Below, piece after piece: positions 45,290 to 55,907 of a stretch of DNA of 64,000 nt; within the stretch, counting starts at the first letter, position 1; every line of letters starts with the position of its first letter. The position numbers and the translations under genes are program-made. This DNA comes from Bretschneidera sinensis (Eukaryota; Streptophyta; Magnoliopsida; Brassicales; Akaniaceae). The stretch lies in the NCBI GenBank assembly GCA_023935145.1, contig CM043698.1, positions 72,378,501 to 72,442,500 of the forward strand, in the 5' to 3' direction. Below the pieces are notes generated by a model. It was not told the DNA's origin. It saw nothing but the letters and a program-made list of their open reading frames with translations, and did not search any database.

Positions 45290-45645
45290 TAGTAATCATG
45301 CCCAACTAAGCGCTCCACCATCTGATCAATAAGTGAGAGTTGAAAATGATCAGTCCTTGTGGCAGTGTTCAGCTTACAGTAGTCTACACACACTCTCCAC
45401 CCTGACTAAACACGAGTTGGCACTAACTCATCGTCCTTATGCTTCACTACCGTAAATTCAGCACGTTTGGGCACGACATGAATCTGGCTCACCCATTTGC
45501 TATCAGAGATGGGATAAATAATCCCCACATCTAACAGCTTAATTACTTCTATGCTCATAACCTCTTGCATTGCTGGGTTGAGCCTTCTTTGTGGCTTCCT
45601 CGATGGCCTGGCATTCTCCTCAAAATGTAACTTGTGCATCACCAC
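45290..45645 (-). pseudogene. Athila RT, first part only
   Basis: HKLHFEENARPSRKPQRRLN, EVIKLLDVGIIYPISDSKWV and SQIHVVPKRAEFTVVKHKDD, then a stop (45406). After the stop the conserved CVDYCKLN...DQMVE-like block continues to about 45310, where RT ends and UTR sequence begins. The catalytic block is absent. Confidence 0.88.
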
Positions 45646-45678
45646 CGAGGGGCTTATCCCCTTGATATCCTCAATAGT

Positions 45679-46479
45679 CTAGCCGATAGCTTCATTGTGC
45701 TCTCTTAAAACATCCAATAATTTATCCTCTTGAGCATCAACCAAATCTGAAGCTATAGTCACAGGCAAAGAATCTACTGGACCTAGGAACTTATACTTAA
45801 GATTTTCCGGTAAAGGCTTAAGTTCTTTCTGGGGGGGTTCAGGTGTTGTGGTTTCCTCCGTCTCACTGATCTTTTGAGAAGCAAACTCCAAAGTAGCATT
45901 TGCTTGCTCAAACAACTTATCCAAATCCAAATCCTCTTCCAATTGAGCAAAGTATGCCTCCAGGGGGTCCTCAATGCGTGATTCATCCATAGTCTCCTCC
46001 GTCTCACTCATCTTCTGAGGATCAGACTCCAAAATGGCATTCACTTCCTCAAGTAGCTTATCTAAGCCCAAGTCCTCTCCAAAGTGAGCAAAACACGCCT
46101 CCAGGGGATCCTCAAACTCTTCTCCTTTCTTGGGCACTTGTAATCTCTCAGGGTAAGGTGCTTTAGGTAAAAACAACCTAGGAAGATCCTTAATGATAGG
46201 TGTGGCTGTAGATGGCTTAGCATCTCTCTTTTCATTGTTGCCACTTTCTTGCCCTTGGTGCATAGCAGGGTTCTCTTCCACTTGATTGTACACTTGTCTC
46301 CCAGACAAGTATGGGACAGTTGATTGCACTTGTTCCTGCCAATGCATAGGAGTTGATAAATTTCCCACCGCAAACTGTTCCTTTGGGTTAGGATCAGGTT
46401 GACTGGGGAACTCTCCGTTCTCTCCTTCACCCACATAACTTGCGATTTGATCTATTTGACTCTCTAGCTTGGCAATCAC
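45679..46479 (-). pseudogene. Athila gag-protease linker region
   Basis: 266 open codons. IAKLESQIDQIASYVGEGEN is the coiled segment after gag, RLFLPKAPYPERLQVPKKGE the usual linker, and the end PENLKYKFLGPVDSLPVTIA and LLDVLREHNEAIG leads toward RT. Two similar acidic blocks (DPLEACFAHFGEDLGLDKLL and DPLEAYFAQLEEDLDLDKLF) form an internal repeat. The protease core expected between linker and RT is missing. Confidence 0.82.
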
Positions 46480-47057
46480 TTTGGTGTTTCTATTGTTGCA
46501 CTCATTACTTCGCTCATGGATTGGCTAGTCATTTTCATGTACTCCTTAAGGGTGTCCTCAAGTGACTGTGAAACTGGTGCTGGTGTTTGAATGGGAGCTT
46601 GGTAAGTAGGTAATGGTGCTGGATAGGCTAAGTGACTATAACTTGGAACTGGCGGAGGAAATTCGGGAGGGTATTGATTGTGAGCATGATAAGGGGCTCC
46701 TCCCTGATTCATCAGTTGGTTCTGCTCTCATGAAAAATTATAGTGGTCCCACCACCCTGGATTATATGTTTCGGAGTAAGATCCATTTGATTGCCAACAA
46801 CACTCATTGAAAGCATTCATTTGTTCCATGGGATACTCGGCAAAAGCCGGCATTGATGGACAATTCTGTGCTAAATGCATAGGACTAGCACAGATGGAAC
46901 AGCTATCAACATTGAATGTGTTGGCAGCATTGATGGACGGACCGATCATTTTCATATACTCCTTAATGGTGTCCTCCAAAGACTGTGAAACCGGCGCTGG
47001 ATTCATCCACATTTTTTTTAAATATATTTTTTTATAGGCTAATGCAAACAGAAACAA
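46476..47057 (-). pseudogene. Athila gag remnants with a duplicated segment
   Basis: Two pieces (46728-47057 and 46476-46712). The first holds CSICASPMHLAQNCP, a zinc-knuckle-like block, and NPGWWDHYNFS; the second is Pro/Tyr-rich. Both contain PAPVSQSLEDT(I/L)KEYMKM, so this part of gag is present twice. The N-terminal gag core is missing; coding starts about 100 bp after the primer site. Confidence 0.8.
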
Positions 47058-47167
47058 ATAAAATAAAATAAAATTGCGAAAAGAAAAATCAACAAAAATT
47101 GCTAACTAACTAGTCGAAAAATAAAATCAATTTAGACTAAAAATTTAATTTTCACAAACCAAACAAC

Positions 47168-47185
47168 TCCCCGGCAACGGCGCCA
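47168..47185 (-). other. Primer-binding site (tRNA-Asp)
   Basis: Minus strand TGGCGCCGTTGCCGGGGA, a perfect match to the 3' end of plant tRNA-Asp(GTC). Confidence 0.92.
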
Positions 47186-47191
47186 AAAACT

Positions 47192-48475
47192 TTTTTTGAG
47201 TTTTAAATTACTCACAAGCGCACGAGTCGTTTGCAATATAGTGTTGTGCAAGTGCAAGGTCGAATCCACAAGGAATTGCGTTGTGAAAATACAAATTTAT
47301 CTAAACTAATCTTATCTTAACCTAGTTCCGAGTTTTGTATTATATGTTGCAAAATAAAAGCTAAACTAAATTGATTTAAAAACTAATAATAAAAACACTA
47401 AGGTTTCTGAATCCACCCCGCCAAAGTTAAGCATATATCTCAATGTTCTAAAGATAGCCTATCAAAAAATTCCATGAATCCAACTATAAGACAAAAAACA
47501 AAGAATATCCCAATTAAACCAAAAGCATCCAATGTATCCGCTCTTAACAAATCATAAAGGAAATCCAATTTAATCGAAAACAATTCGATGTATCCATCAG
47601 ATGAAACACAAGGAATATCCAACAGAACAATTTAAACTCAATCAATCACAAGATTAACTCAAATAATTGACAGAACATTTATACTAAAAAATGTTAGATT
47701 TGTACAAGCAAATCTGAACTACTATGCCAAACAACGGCAGGGGTTCATCTTCAACCTTAGCTGAAGATTCTAGCCACTCATAATTATGAAACTATAATTC
47801 ATAATAAAAGTGCTAAACATTAAACTAAAACAACTAAATAAAAAGAAATAAATAACTTTACACGGGAGAAATTTCACTCGCTGATGGGCGGTGCTTCCCC
47901 TCATGGTAGCAAAGCCTTCGGGATCCACCAGAATGCTAGCAGACATCTACTGGTTAACACCAAAGTGGCCCAGGAATTGTACATTGAATGATGAAGTGGA
48001 GTGGGTCTTTTATAGGCAAATACCACGAGTGCAATGTGTTTCCAATCCGATGTGGGATGTGGGATATAGAAATGTGTTTCCAACCGATGTGGGATGTGGG
48101 ATTTAAGCCTTCACACGCCCTTCAAAACTTCTGCTCACGTTGAAATCCCGCACAGCCCTCACAGCCTGACCTTTGGCTACTAAAACGGCCATAACTTTCT
48201 GTAGAAAAATCATTTTTACGAGCTGTAAAATTCTCCAGAAAATAGACTTATGGATCTTTCTAAGTATATATGGCTCATATCCTGATTCTTCTTGAATTAA
48301 TACAGTTTAATTTTCAAAGATGATTGATCTGTACGAAAAATTCTGGCAATTTAATGAAACTCCTTTCTTGGTGCTTGTAAACCTGAAAAACAATGAAAAC
48401 AACTCAAAGTAACAAATTCCTAAGCTAACAAATGTAAATTAAGTGGCCAAAATATGCAATATTTTTCACTCATCA
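47192..48475 (-). repeat. 5' LTR of the Athila derivative
   Basis: Nearly identical to the copy at 42706, but the outer bases at the primer-site side are TTTTT in place of TGTTG before TGAG. Same total length as the 3' LTR. Confidence 0.9.
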
Positions 48476-48640
48476 GTCAGCCTGCTCCAGAAGAAGGGGT
48501 CCATGGACTTGCTGAGGATGCTTGATCGTGGCCTTCAAGGCTCTATCTTCCCCATAGTTGTTTAACACTTTTGTACCCGAGGCCAGATTGCTTGGCTTTT
48601 GTACCACTTTTCTATATGAATAAACCAATATGTTTGAAAC
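48476..48640 (+). pseudogene. End of the antisense gene and its polyadenylation signal
   Basis: After the target duplication the exon-3 sequence resumes. Two frames are possible: one ends PAPEEGVHGLAEDA with TGA at 48523, the other ends at TAA near 48564. AATAAA at 48619-48624 in a T-rich context would serve as a + strand polyadenylation signal. Pol of the Tat element ends just beyond on the other strand, so the two genes converge. Confidence 0.55.
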
Positions 48641-48669
48641 TTCAAATCTTTATTGATATTTTACTTTTC

Positions 48670-49658
48670 TTTTACATTTCATTGATAAAACCTACGGAGG
48701 TTCTCTGTGTTCAAAGTGCATGGAATGGTTTTTCCTTCCATATCCTCTAGTTCATAAGTGCCCATTCTACAAACCCTTCGAATTGGGTAAGGGCCTTCCA
48801 GTTTGATACTAGCTTCCCTATGTGGCGGGGGCATGATACTTCGCTCTTCCGTAGGACGAGGTCATTAAGCTTGAAGTCTTTTGATCGGACTCGGGGGTTG
48901 TAGTATCGAGCTGCCCTTTGCTGATAGGTTGCGAGGCGGATCTAGGCTTTGTCTCTTGTCTCCTCAATTAGGTCCGCGTTCATTCTCAACCCTTATTCGT
49001 TGTTGCCTGGTTCGAAGTGCTGCACTCTTATCGAGGGGATCCCAATTTCCAGAGGGATGACGACCTCTGACCCGTATGCCATGAAGAAGGGGGTTTCCCT
49101 AGTTGGCGTCCAGGTTGTTGTTCGATAGGCCCAAAGGATATGGTAGAGCTGCTCTGCCCACTGATTATCTACCTCGTCAAGTCTTTTTCTAATCCCTTAA
49201 AGGAGTGTCCTATTGGTTACTTCAGCCTGACGGTTGGTTTGTGGATACCCCACAGAGGAGAACCGATGTTCGATGTGGAGGTCATCACAGAATGTTTTGA
49301 ATCGAGAGCTGTCAAACTGCTTCCCATTGTCGGTGATCAGTACTCGAGGGATCCCGAATCAATATACTATCGATTTCCATACAAAGTTTCGAGTCTGATG
49401 ATCCGTGATGCTGGCCAATGGCTCGGCCTCGACCCATTTGGTGAAGTAGTCAATGGGAACAATAAGATGCTTCTTCTGCCCAACAATCATTGGAAATGAG
49501 CCTAGGAGATCCATCCCCCACATGGCGAAGGGGATAGGGCTAGTAATGGAGACGGGAGGGTTAGTGGGGCGGTGTGATATTGGAGACCACCACTGACAGT
49601 TCTCACATTTTCTGACTAAGTCTGCCCCATCACTTTTAACCGTGGGCCAATAGTACCC
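48670..49658 (-). pseudogene. Tat integrase
   Basis: From right to left: C..C of the zinc domain (CENCQWWS), WGMDLLGSFP (Asp), YFTKWVEAEPLASI, ITDNGKQFDS (Asp), HRFSSVGYPQTNRQAEVTNR (Glu). The C-terminal part ends with YELEDMEGKTIPCTLNTENL and RRFYQ. Several stops and frame changes follow the Glu block. All three catalytic residues are readable. Confidence 0.88.
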
Positions 49659-50890
49659 CTAGTGAAGGACCTTGAAGGCTAAGGCCTGAGCCCCCAGGTG
49701 GTTCTCGCATATCCCTTCGTGAACCTCTTGGAGAGCATAGTCGGACTCTCTCGGCCCAAGGCATCGTAGATATGGCATGGTTAGACCCCTTTTGTATAGT
49801 TGCCCTTCCATGAGGGTATAACGCGAGGCGCAAGAAATTAACTTCCTGACTTGGTCTTTTTGTTTGGGTACCGTGCCTTCTTTTAGATATTGGAGGATTG
49901 AATCTATCCAAGTGGGCCCCTTTTCTACCGATAGAACTAGAGCTTCATCTATGCTTGGTTCAGTGAGGATTTCTTGGTAGACAGCTCGGCTAGGCGTTAG
50001 TTCCCGAGAGGAGGCCAGGTTTGCAAGGGCATCTGCCTTGGAGTTCTTGGCTCGAGGGATTTGAGTTATCCTGAATGTTTTAAGCATGACGACCCGTTCC
50101 TTAACTTTTTGGAGATACCGAGAGAGTTTCTCCCCTCTGACCTCGAACTCCCCCTGTACCTGATTTACCACCAACTGGGAGTTGCTGAATACTTCCAGCT
50201 CTTCCATTGCAAGTGTCTTGTCTAACCTTAGATCGGCTAGGAGGGCTTCGTATTCTGTTTCGTTATTAGAGGCCCTAAACCCGAACTTCAATGCATATTC
50301 AATGGTGAAGCCTTCCGGACTGCAGAGGATGAGCCCCACCCCACTTCCTTGTAAATTTGAGGACCCATTCACATGGAGACTCCATCTCGGAGGGGAGCTA
50401 TCGTCCTTAGATGCTGCGGGCTCGCCCGAGTCTATGGGTAGGGTCGTTTCCACGATGAAGTCAGCCAGAGCCTGGCCTTTGATAGATTGCCTAGGTCGGT
50501 AGGGGATATCGAACTCTCCCAGCTCGACCGCCCATTTTACCATTCTCCTCGAAGCACTTGGATTGTGAAAGACCTGCCTCAAGGGTTGGTCCGTCAAGAG
50601 GATGATAGTGTGTGCCTGGAAGTAAGGCCGGAGCTTTCGTGCTACTACCATCAGGGCGTAGGCCATTTTCTCAATGGGAGGGTACCTCGTCTCAGCTTCG
50701 TGGAGGATTCGGCTGATGTAGTAGATGGGCTTCTGGGTATCTACTTCTTTTTGTATCAGAACAGAGGCTACAGTGCTTGGGCCGACGGATGGGTAAAGGA
50801 AGAGCTCTTCATCTGGGAGTCGTTTGGTTAAGAGGGGTGGCGAACCCGAATACTTCTTCAAGTCTTCGAACGCCTCTTGGCAACTTTCAG
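49659..50890 (-). CDS. Tat RNase H plus second (archaeal-type) RNase H
   Basis: A 400-codon open frame (50861-49659). First the retroviral-type RNase H (FLYPSVGPSTVASVLIQKEV, EKMAYALMVVARKLRPYF, LLTDQPLRQV), then a second RNase H of archaeal type (SLHVNGSSNLQGSGVGLIL, ASNNETEYEALLADLRL, VFSNSQLVVNQVQGEFEV, KADALANLAS). The usual first Asp of the second domain is Asn (HVNGSS), and the later Asp of the FSDSQLVV block is Asn as well. The first RNase H also lacks the usual Asp in its opening block. Ends at the zinc domain of integrase. Confidence 0.88.
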
Positions 50891-51754
50891 ACTAGGTGAA
50901 GTCTTTCGCCTTTTTGATAGCCTTAAAGAAAAGAAAGCATCTTTCTGCCGACTTGGACATAAAACGACTCAGGGCCGCGATTCTTCCGGTGTGTTGTTGG
51001 ACCTCTTTCACAGTCTTGGGAGGGGCCATGTTGAGGATGGCCTCTATCTTTTCCATGTTAACCTCTATCCCTCTCTGAGTGACCATGAATCCTAAGACTT
51101 GCCTCCGGTTACTCCAAAAGCGCACTTGGGCAGATTCAATCTCATATTGTGCTTGTACAAGACTCCGAAGGCCTCTTCTAGGTCGGAGCAGTGGTTCTGT
51201 GCTTCAGAGCTTTTAACCAATATATCGTCTACATAGACTTCCATATTCCGCCCAATCTGCCTCTTGAAGATCTTGTTTACCAACCTGTGATAGGTTGTCC
51301 CGGCATTCTTCAGTCCAAAGGGCATTACTTCGTAGCAATACAGCCCTTGCTCAGTGATAAAGGCGATCTTTTCTTGATCAGACTTGTGCATGAAAATCTG
51401 GTTGTAACCAGAGTAGGCGTCTATGAAAGAGAGAAGTTCGTGCCCGGAAGTGGCGTCTACCATCTGATAGATCCAGGGAAAGGGGAAGCTATCCTTTAGG
51501 CAAGCTTTGTTTAGGTTGGTGAAGTCAATGCAAATACGCCATTTCCTGCTAGCCTTTTTGACCATCACGACATTGGATACCCAATCTGGGTACCTTGTTT
51601 CCCTGATAAAGTCGACTTCTAGCAGTTTGTCCACCTCAGTGTTGATGCTTACCTGGCGCTCGGGGGCGAAGGACCTTTTCTTCTGGACAACTGGCTTGCA
51701 CCTGGGATCTACATTCAAGCGGTGCTCAATGGTTTTCGGGTTTACCCTTGGCAT
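50891..51754 (-). pseudogene. Tat reverse transcriptase
   Basis: 51754-51092 is open: PKTIEHRLNVDPRCKPVVQK, WRICIDFTNLNKACLKDSFP, LSFIDAYSGYNQIFMHKSDQ and VYVDDILVKS (catalytic). A frameshift near 51100 moves the connection part (VTQRGIEVNMEKIEAILNMA, KAIKKAKDF) to the 51125-50892 frame, which ends at a TAG at about 50891. The catalytic Asp pair is intact. Confidence 0.9.
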
Positions 51755-51759
51755 ATCTA

Positions 51760-52449
51760 GGGCTGACTAGGCGAATAGATCCTGATTCTTTCGGAGGAGG
51801 CAAAAGAGGTCTCCCCTGGGTTCTTTTAGGAGGTTCGTCCCTATTTGGATGGTTCAGGTGGGGTACCTTTCCAGGGGCACAGCGGTTAGTTCCTCTGCAG
51901 GCCGGTCTCTGGGTGTCTTCACCTCATCCCGTAGATCCTCTACTTCAAGCGGTAGAGCCTCGATCTTTTTTTCTTCCCTGATATCATTCAAATAATAGGA
52001 CCAGGAGACCTTCTGGTCCCCTTTGATCACCTCTACCCCTTTGTTGGTGGGGAACTTGACCTTCAGGTGATAGGTGGAGACGACGGCCTTCAGCTTATTG
52101 AGAGTGGGGCGGCTGATTATCATGTTATAGGAAGAGGGTTGCTTAACCACTAGGAACGTAGTCTGTACAGTAGATGTTCTCGACGCTGTCCCAGCGGTCA
52201 CGGGGAGGATGATGCTTCCTTTGGCGAAGACTGGTGATCCCCCGAAGCCATAGAGGGAGGCAGGGGTAGGCTCTAGATGCCTCTACTTCAACTCTATGCG
52301 TTGATAGGCCTCATGGAACAGTATGTCTGTAGAACTCCCATTATCGATCAAGACCCGTCGTATTTCGCAGTTGGCCACTGGGAGCGAGACTACCACAGCG
52401 TCGTCATGAGGAGTCTATTCGCCCTCAAGGTCGTCTTCTGTGAAGGATA
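51760..52449 (-). pseudogene. Tat aspartic protease
   Basis: The active-site block reads VLIDNGSSTDILF near 52330-52370 (Tat elements usually have D-G-SS; the D and SS are kept, with Asn between). A stop follows (IELK-stop). FLVVKQPSSYNMIISRPTLN and KVSWSYYLNDIREE follow in the 52201-51854 frame. The spacer to RT is acidic. Confidence 0.8.
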
Positions 52450-54103
52450 TCACCAGTTTTGTTCTTCTTTTTTCTGGGGGCTACTAACGGAGGTTACAAC
52501 CCTGGTAAATGCTTTGCCGCTCCGCTTTGAATTTCGCCCCGTGGCTGGCCCTCCGTAAATAGTTTTGATGATTCGGGTGGATGTGGCCACCTCTGGCTTC
52601 TTCTGGCGGGGCCTTTCTTGTTTCGCCCTGGGGTCTCTCCAAGAGTTTGGCTTCTCTTGCCATTGCTGATAAGGGCGTCTGTCATCTCTTCTTGGTGGCG
52701 CAGAGATCTCTCTTCTTTGAGGCCCAGTAAACTCCTTCAGGTGCCCTCGGTTGATAAGATTCTCAATTTGTTCCTTCAATTCGTGACATTCCTCTGTATC
52801 GTGGCCTCGGCTTTGGTGGAACTGGCACCATTTCTTTTGATCTACCCCTAGAGACTTCCTGGGTGGCCACTGTAGGACAGACTTGTCCTGAAGCTGCATG
52901 AAGACGTCGGTTCTAGTAGTATTGAGGGGAGTGAAGCTGTCGACCCGAGGGTGGGGTTGATACCTGTCCTCCTAGTGAGGCTTTTTGACTGCTCCTCTCT
53001 AGTGGGCAGGGTCCTTCATCTTCTACTCGGTTTCTCCCTCTCTTTCCCTTCTGAAGGCTTGATCGTCCTCCGCCAGTATATACTTTTCAGCTCAGGCTAG
53101 GATTTCATTCATGTCTCGAGGCGGGCTCCGAGTTAGCTTGGAGCTAAAGATACTGGATCTCAATCCGTTTTTGAAGGCCATCACCTGAACGTTCGGATCA
53201 AGGTCTGGAATTTTCCACGCCGCTGTGTTGAATCGGGAGATGTAAGCCCGAAGCCTCTCTCCCCTAAGCTGGATAATGTTGAAGAGGCTTTCCAAGGTTT
53301 TCTTGGGCCATTTACTGCTGAGAAAGTGAGAGGCGAAAGCATAACTGAGCTATTTGAAATTGATAATGGTTCCTGGCTTCAATCGCGAGTACCAAATACT
53401 CGCCACCTTTTCGAAAGTCAGGGGGAAGGCACATGATCGGATCCGAGTGCCGGTGTAGTACCATCATTGTCTTATAGTGCTAGAGGTGGTCCATCAGATT
53501 CGTGGTTCCGTCGTACATCCTGACTTGGGGCATTCTGAAGTTTGGCGGGAGAGGGGTCTCGAGGACACCATCCATGAAAGGAGGGTCCTGGACGCAGAGC
53601 TTGTCCATCAGGCTGGGATTCTTGTGTCTCAGGGCCAAGTCTATCTTCCCTTCCATTTCTTCAAACCGTCTGTCCAGGCTGAGGTTGCCTTTTGAGGAGA
53701 AACTTCCCTTGGACCGACTGCAACGTGAGGAGGACTTCGCAGGAGATGGACAGTAAGTAGGGTCGTTTCTATCGATCGACTCTGCTTGTCCCGAAGCTTA
53801 GCCGGGAAAGCCGGGGGGCTGCTTACCTCCCTCCCGAACCTGGGTCGCCAGATTGGCTATCATTCTAGATAGTTCACAAAACTAGGCTTGGGTTACCGAG
53901 GCTTGAAGGTGGGCGGCTGTTTCCTCATCATCGGGCGAGTCGGTTTCTGGGAGGTGGGGGCGCTGCTCTTTGGCAGGGGTGGCATGTTCAGGTACTGCTA
54001 AAAATCTGGGTTTGGAATGGCGACCATGAGTGCTGCTTTGTTCAGGGGCCGAGCACGCCACTAGGGTCTCCTTGCTGATTCTTGCACTGGTCCTCGGTGG
54101 CAT
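52450..54103 (-). pseudogene. Tat gag
   Basis: Met at 54103 (MPPRTSARISKETLVAC), an early stop at 53882, then broken frames. The gag core is clear in 53295-53092 (FNIIQLRGERLRAYISRFNT and VMAFKNGLRSSIF). The zinc knuckle CQFHQSRGHDTEECHELK and a basic, Gln/Arg/Pro-rich tail are in the 52899-52450 frame. At least four stops. Confidence 0.86.
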
Positions 54104-54157
54104 CGTGACAGATGAGTTCTTTTACTTCTTCGCTCCTGTTGTAGCGAGAGATTGTGG

Positions 54158-54179
54158 TTTCCCATGGACGTGGCCAATA
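54158..54179 (-). other. Expected primer-site position, no standard tRNA match
   Basis: Directly after the 5' LTR the minus strand reads TATTGGCCACGTCCATGGGA. It does not match the iMet, Asp, Arg or Lys primer sites I know. TGGCCACGTCC could be the start of a site for another tRNA. Not resolved. Confidence 0.4.
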
Positions 54180-54897
54180 TGTTGATGCCAAAAATTATTG
54201 GTGCTGACGTGGCCTGGTCGAGGACTTGACCTAAGTGGGGACTTGACCTGGTTGAGGACTCGGCCTAAGCGGGGACTTGGCCTGGATCCTGCACAAGTGA
54301 CAAGGATGAACTGAAGGCCCTCGGAAGGAGGGGAGGGGGAGACCTCCGAAGGTACTCCGATGCTTAAGTCAGCAACAATTTTAAGGGAGAAGCCGAAGGC
54401 TCAGAAGAAGCCGAGGGCCTCAGTGTGTTAAGTGCGAGTGCGGGTGTATCTGAATATGAATGGTGAAGTCCATACCTTGGCCCATTTATAGGCATCTGCT
54501 GGTTAGGTGGTCATGATGGCGGGTTCGGGTGATAGTGTGGCCATAGAGCAGCTGCAGGGTGGCTGTCAGTTTGCAGGGCGGCTGATAGCTTCGTAGGGTA
54601 GCTGGTGACTGTAGGGCGACTGACAGCCGTAGGGGGAGATCCCCTCGTAGGTTTGCTGGGCCGTCCTTCTCAGGCTTTGAGACTTCGTTGGGCCTGAGAG
54701 TATGTGGATCGTTCGCTTGGCCTGGGGAGGTCGCTGGGCCTGTTGGGTCCTTTTGGGGCATTCGGCTGGGTTTGAGGCTTGTTTAGACCGGAGCCAGCTG
54801 GGCCGGTATAGGTCGGAGCAGGCCGTTCGTCGGGCTTGGGTGCTCGGAGTATTTTGGGCCTAGAGTGTTCTAGGCCGGAGTATTTTGGGCCATATCA
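54180..54897 (-). repeat. 5' LTR of Tat element (right copy)
   Basis: 718 bp, TGTTGATGCC to GGCCATATCA on the + strand, highly similar to the left copy. Read on the minus strand it would drive gag-pol. A TATA-like CCTATAAATGGGCC on the minus strand at 54479-54492 is shared with the left copy. Confidence 0.93.
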
Positions 54898-54902
54898 CAA
54901 TC

Positions 54903-55907
54903 CAAAACTCATTATGAACTTGAAGAGGGATGAAATTGTTCATGCATTTCAAGAATCAAATTATATGTCTGACACTTTGGCTAAATATAGGGTCAAATGG
55001 AATAATAATCTTTTTGCTTACCTTTGATGATAGGAGGGAATTTTTCTTGGTACATTACAGTGAGTTTTGCTTGACCATGGATGCGATTTTGCTTCTTCAA
55101 ATATTTTTGGCTGCAGTTTACACATGGGCGATGTGTGTCTACCTGATCCGTTGTTCTGTTTGCTACGTGTTTGTCGATTGGCCTCAGTGGACTGCTCTGC
55201 TTTTGAGGTTGGTTAACTTCCCGTCAAGCTTTCGTTTCCATTGAGTTTTTTTGGTATCCTCTTGTTCTCATATGGTTGGATAATCACAATTTATAGTATT
55301 GTTATAATATTTTGCCTTTGCGCAATTTTTGAACTATATTATAAAAGCTATATTTTGCCTAAGAAAAGTAACGTGGCCTTCAATTATTTTATAAAAAATA
55401 AAATAAAACAATTTAAAATTTCAATGCTGCTTCCCTTGACTTCAATCTTCATGTCTATATCTTTTGGTTTCAATTTCATCTTTTTTATTAGAGCAGTTAC
55501 TAGCAACTAGTACCCCATGACTAGTCAATTATTGCCTAATTCTTTAGTAGTATTTTGATTGTGGTTGGAGATGAATATTAATGAACAGTTTTTTGGTACA
55601 ATATAGGAAGAATAAAGGAAAGAATGGTCTCGTCCATGGATTGTGTATTCCTCTTTGCTCCAGCAGTAAAAAAATCAGTTGGTATTTAACCAGTCCAACT
55701 AGAATAATAATTATATTTGCCCATCCCTTAGAAAATTATTCCTTCTTCTCGGATTTAGATTAATTAGGCAATGCATTTAACCATCCCGTAAAGGATTTAG
55801 AAACAAGTGGAAAGGCTTAAGTAGGAAACAGATGATATGGCTGAACAACTATAAATTTTCTTAATATGGTACTGAACCTAACTATGCACATTGTTTTGTA
55901 ATTACTA
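54903..55907. other. Non-coding stretch, possible LINE tail
   Basis: A + frame at 54909-55027 (VHAFQESNYMSDTLAKYRVK) faintly resembles the RNase H end of plant LINEs (NxxADxLAK), but nothing upstream supports it. The rest is AT-rich, with a hydrophobic frame at 55241-55510 of unknown meaning. Confidence 0.35.

Larger units (their letters stand above)
42706..48475 (-). mobile_element. Gutted Athila-type element nested in the antisense gene
   Basis: Two 1,284-bp LTRs (42706-43989 and about 47192-48475) and a tRNA-Asp primer site in minus orientation. The target duplication GTCAG is perfect (42701-42705 and 48476-48480). The internal part is only 3.2 kb: pieces of gag, the gag-protease linker and the first part of RT remain, then the 3' UTR follows directly. 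RT catalytic part, RNase H and integrase are missing, so it could only have moved with help from another copy. Confidence 0.93.
35861..54897 (-). mobile_element. Tat-lineage Ty3/gypsy element with antisense gene and tandem arrays
   Basis: LTRs at 35861-36595 and 54180-54897 are flanked by a perfect target duplication CAATC (35856-35860 and 54898-54902). Minus-strand order: gag, protease, RT, RNase H, a second (archaeal-type) RNase H and integrase, then a long 3' region. The second RNase H and the large 3' region with extra ORFs are known marks of the Tat lineage. Total 19,037 bp, of which 5,770 bp are a nested Athila derivative. Confidence 0.93.

Noticed and set aside
47168..47185. tRNA-Asp gene
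   Set aside because: Only the 18-bp 3'-end complement is present next to an LTR, so it is a primer site.
49140..49499. Plus-strand frame opposite Tat integrase
   Set aside because: Antisense shadow of the integrase coding sequence.
50182..50831. Plus-strand frames opposite Tat RNase H
   Set aside because: Shadows of the long minus-strand frame, which carries clear RNase H motifs.
55241..55510. Hydrophobic 89-codon frame as a membrane protein gene
   Set aside because: AT-rich DNA gives Phe/Ile/Leu by composition; no homology or gene context.
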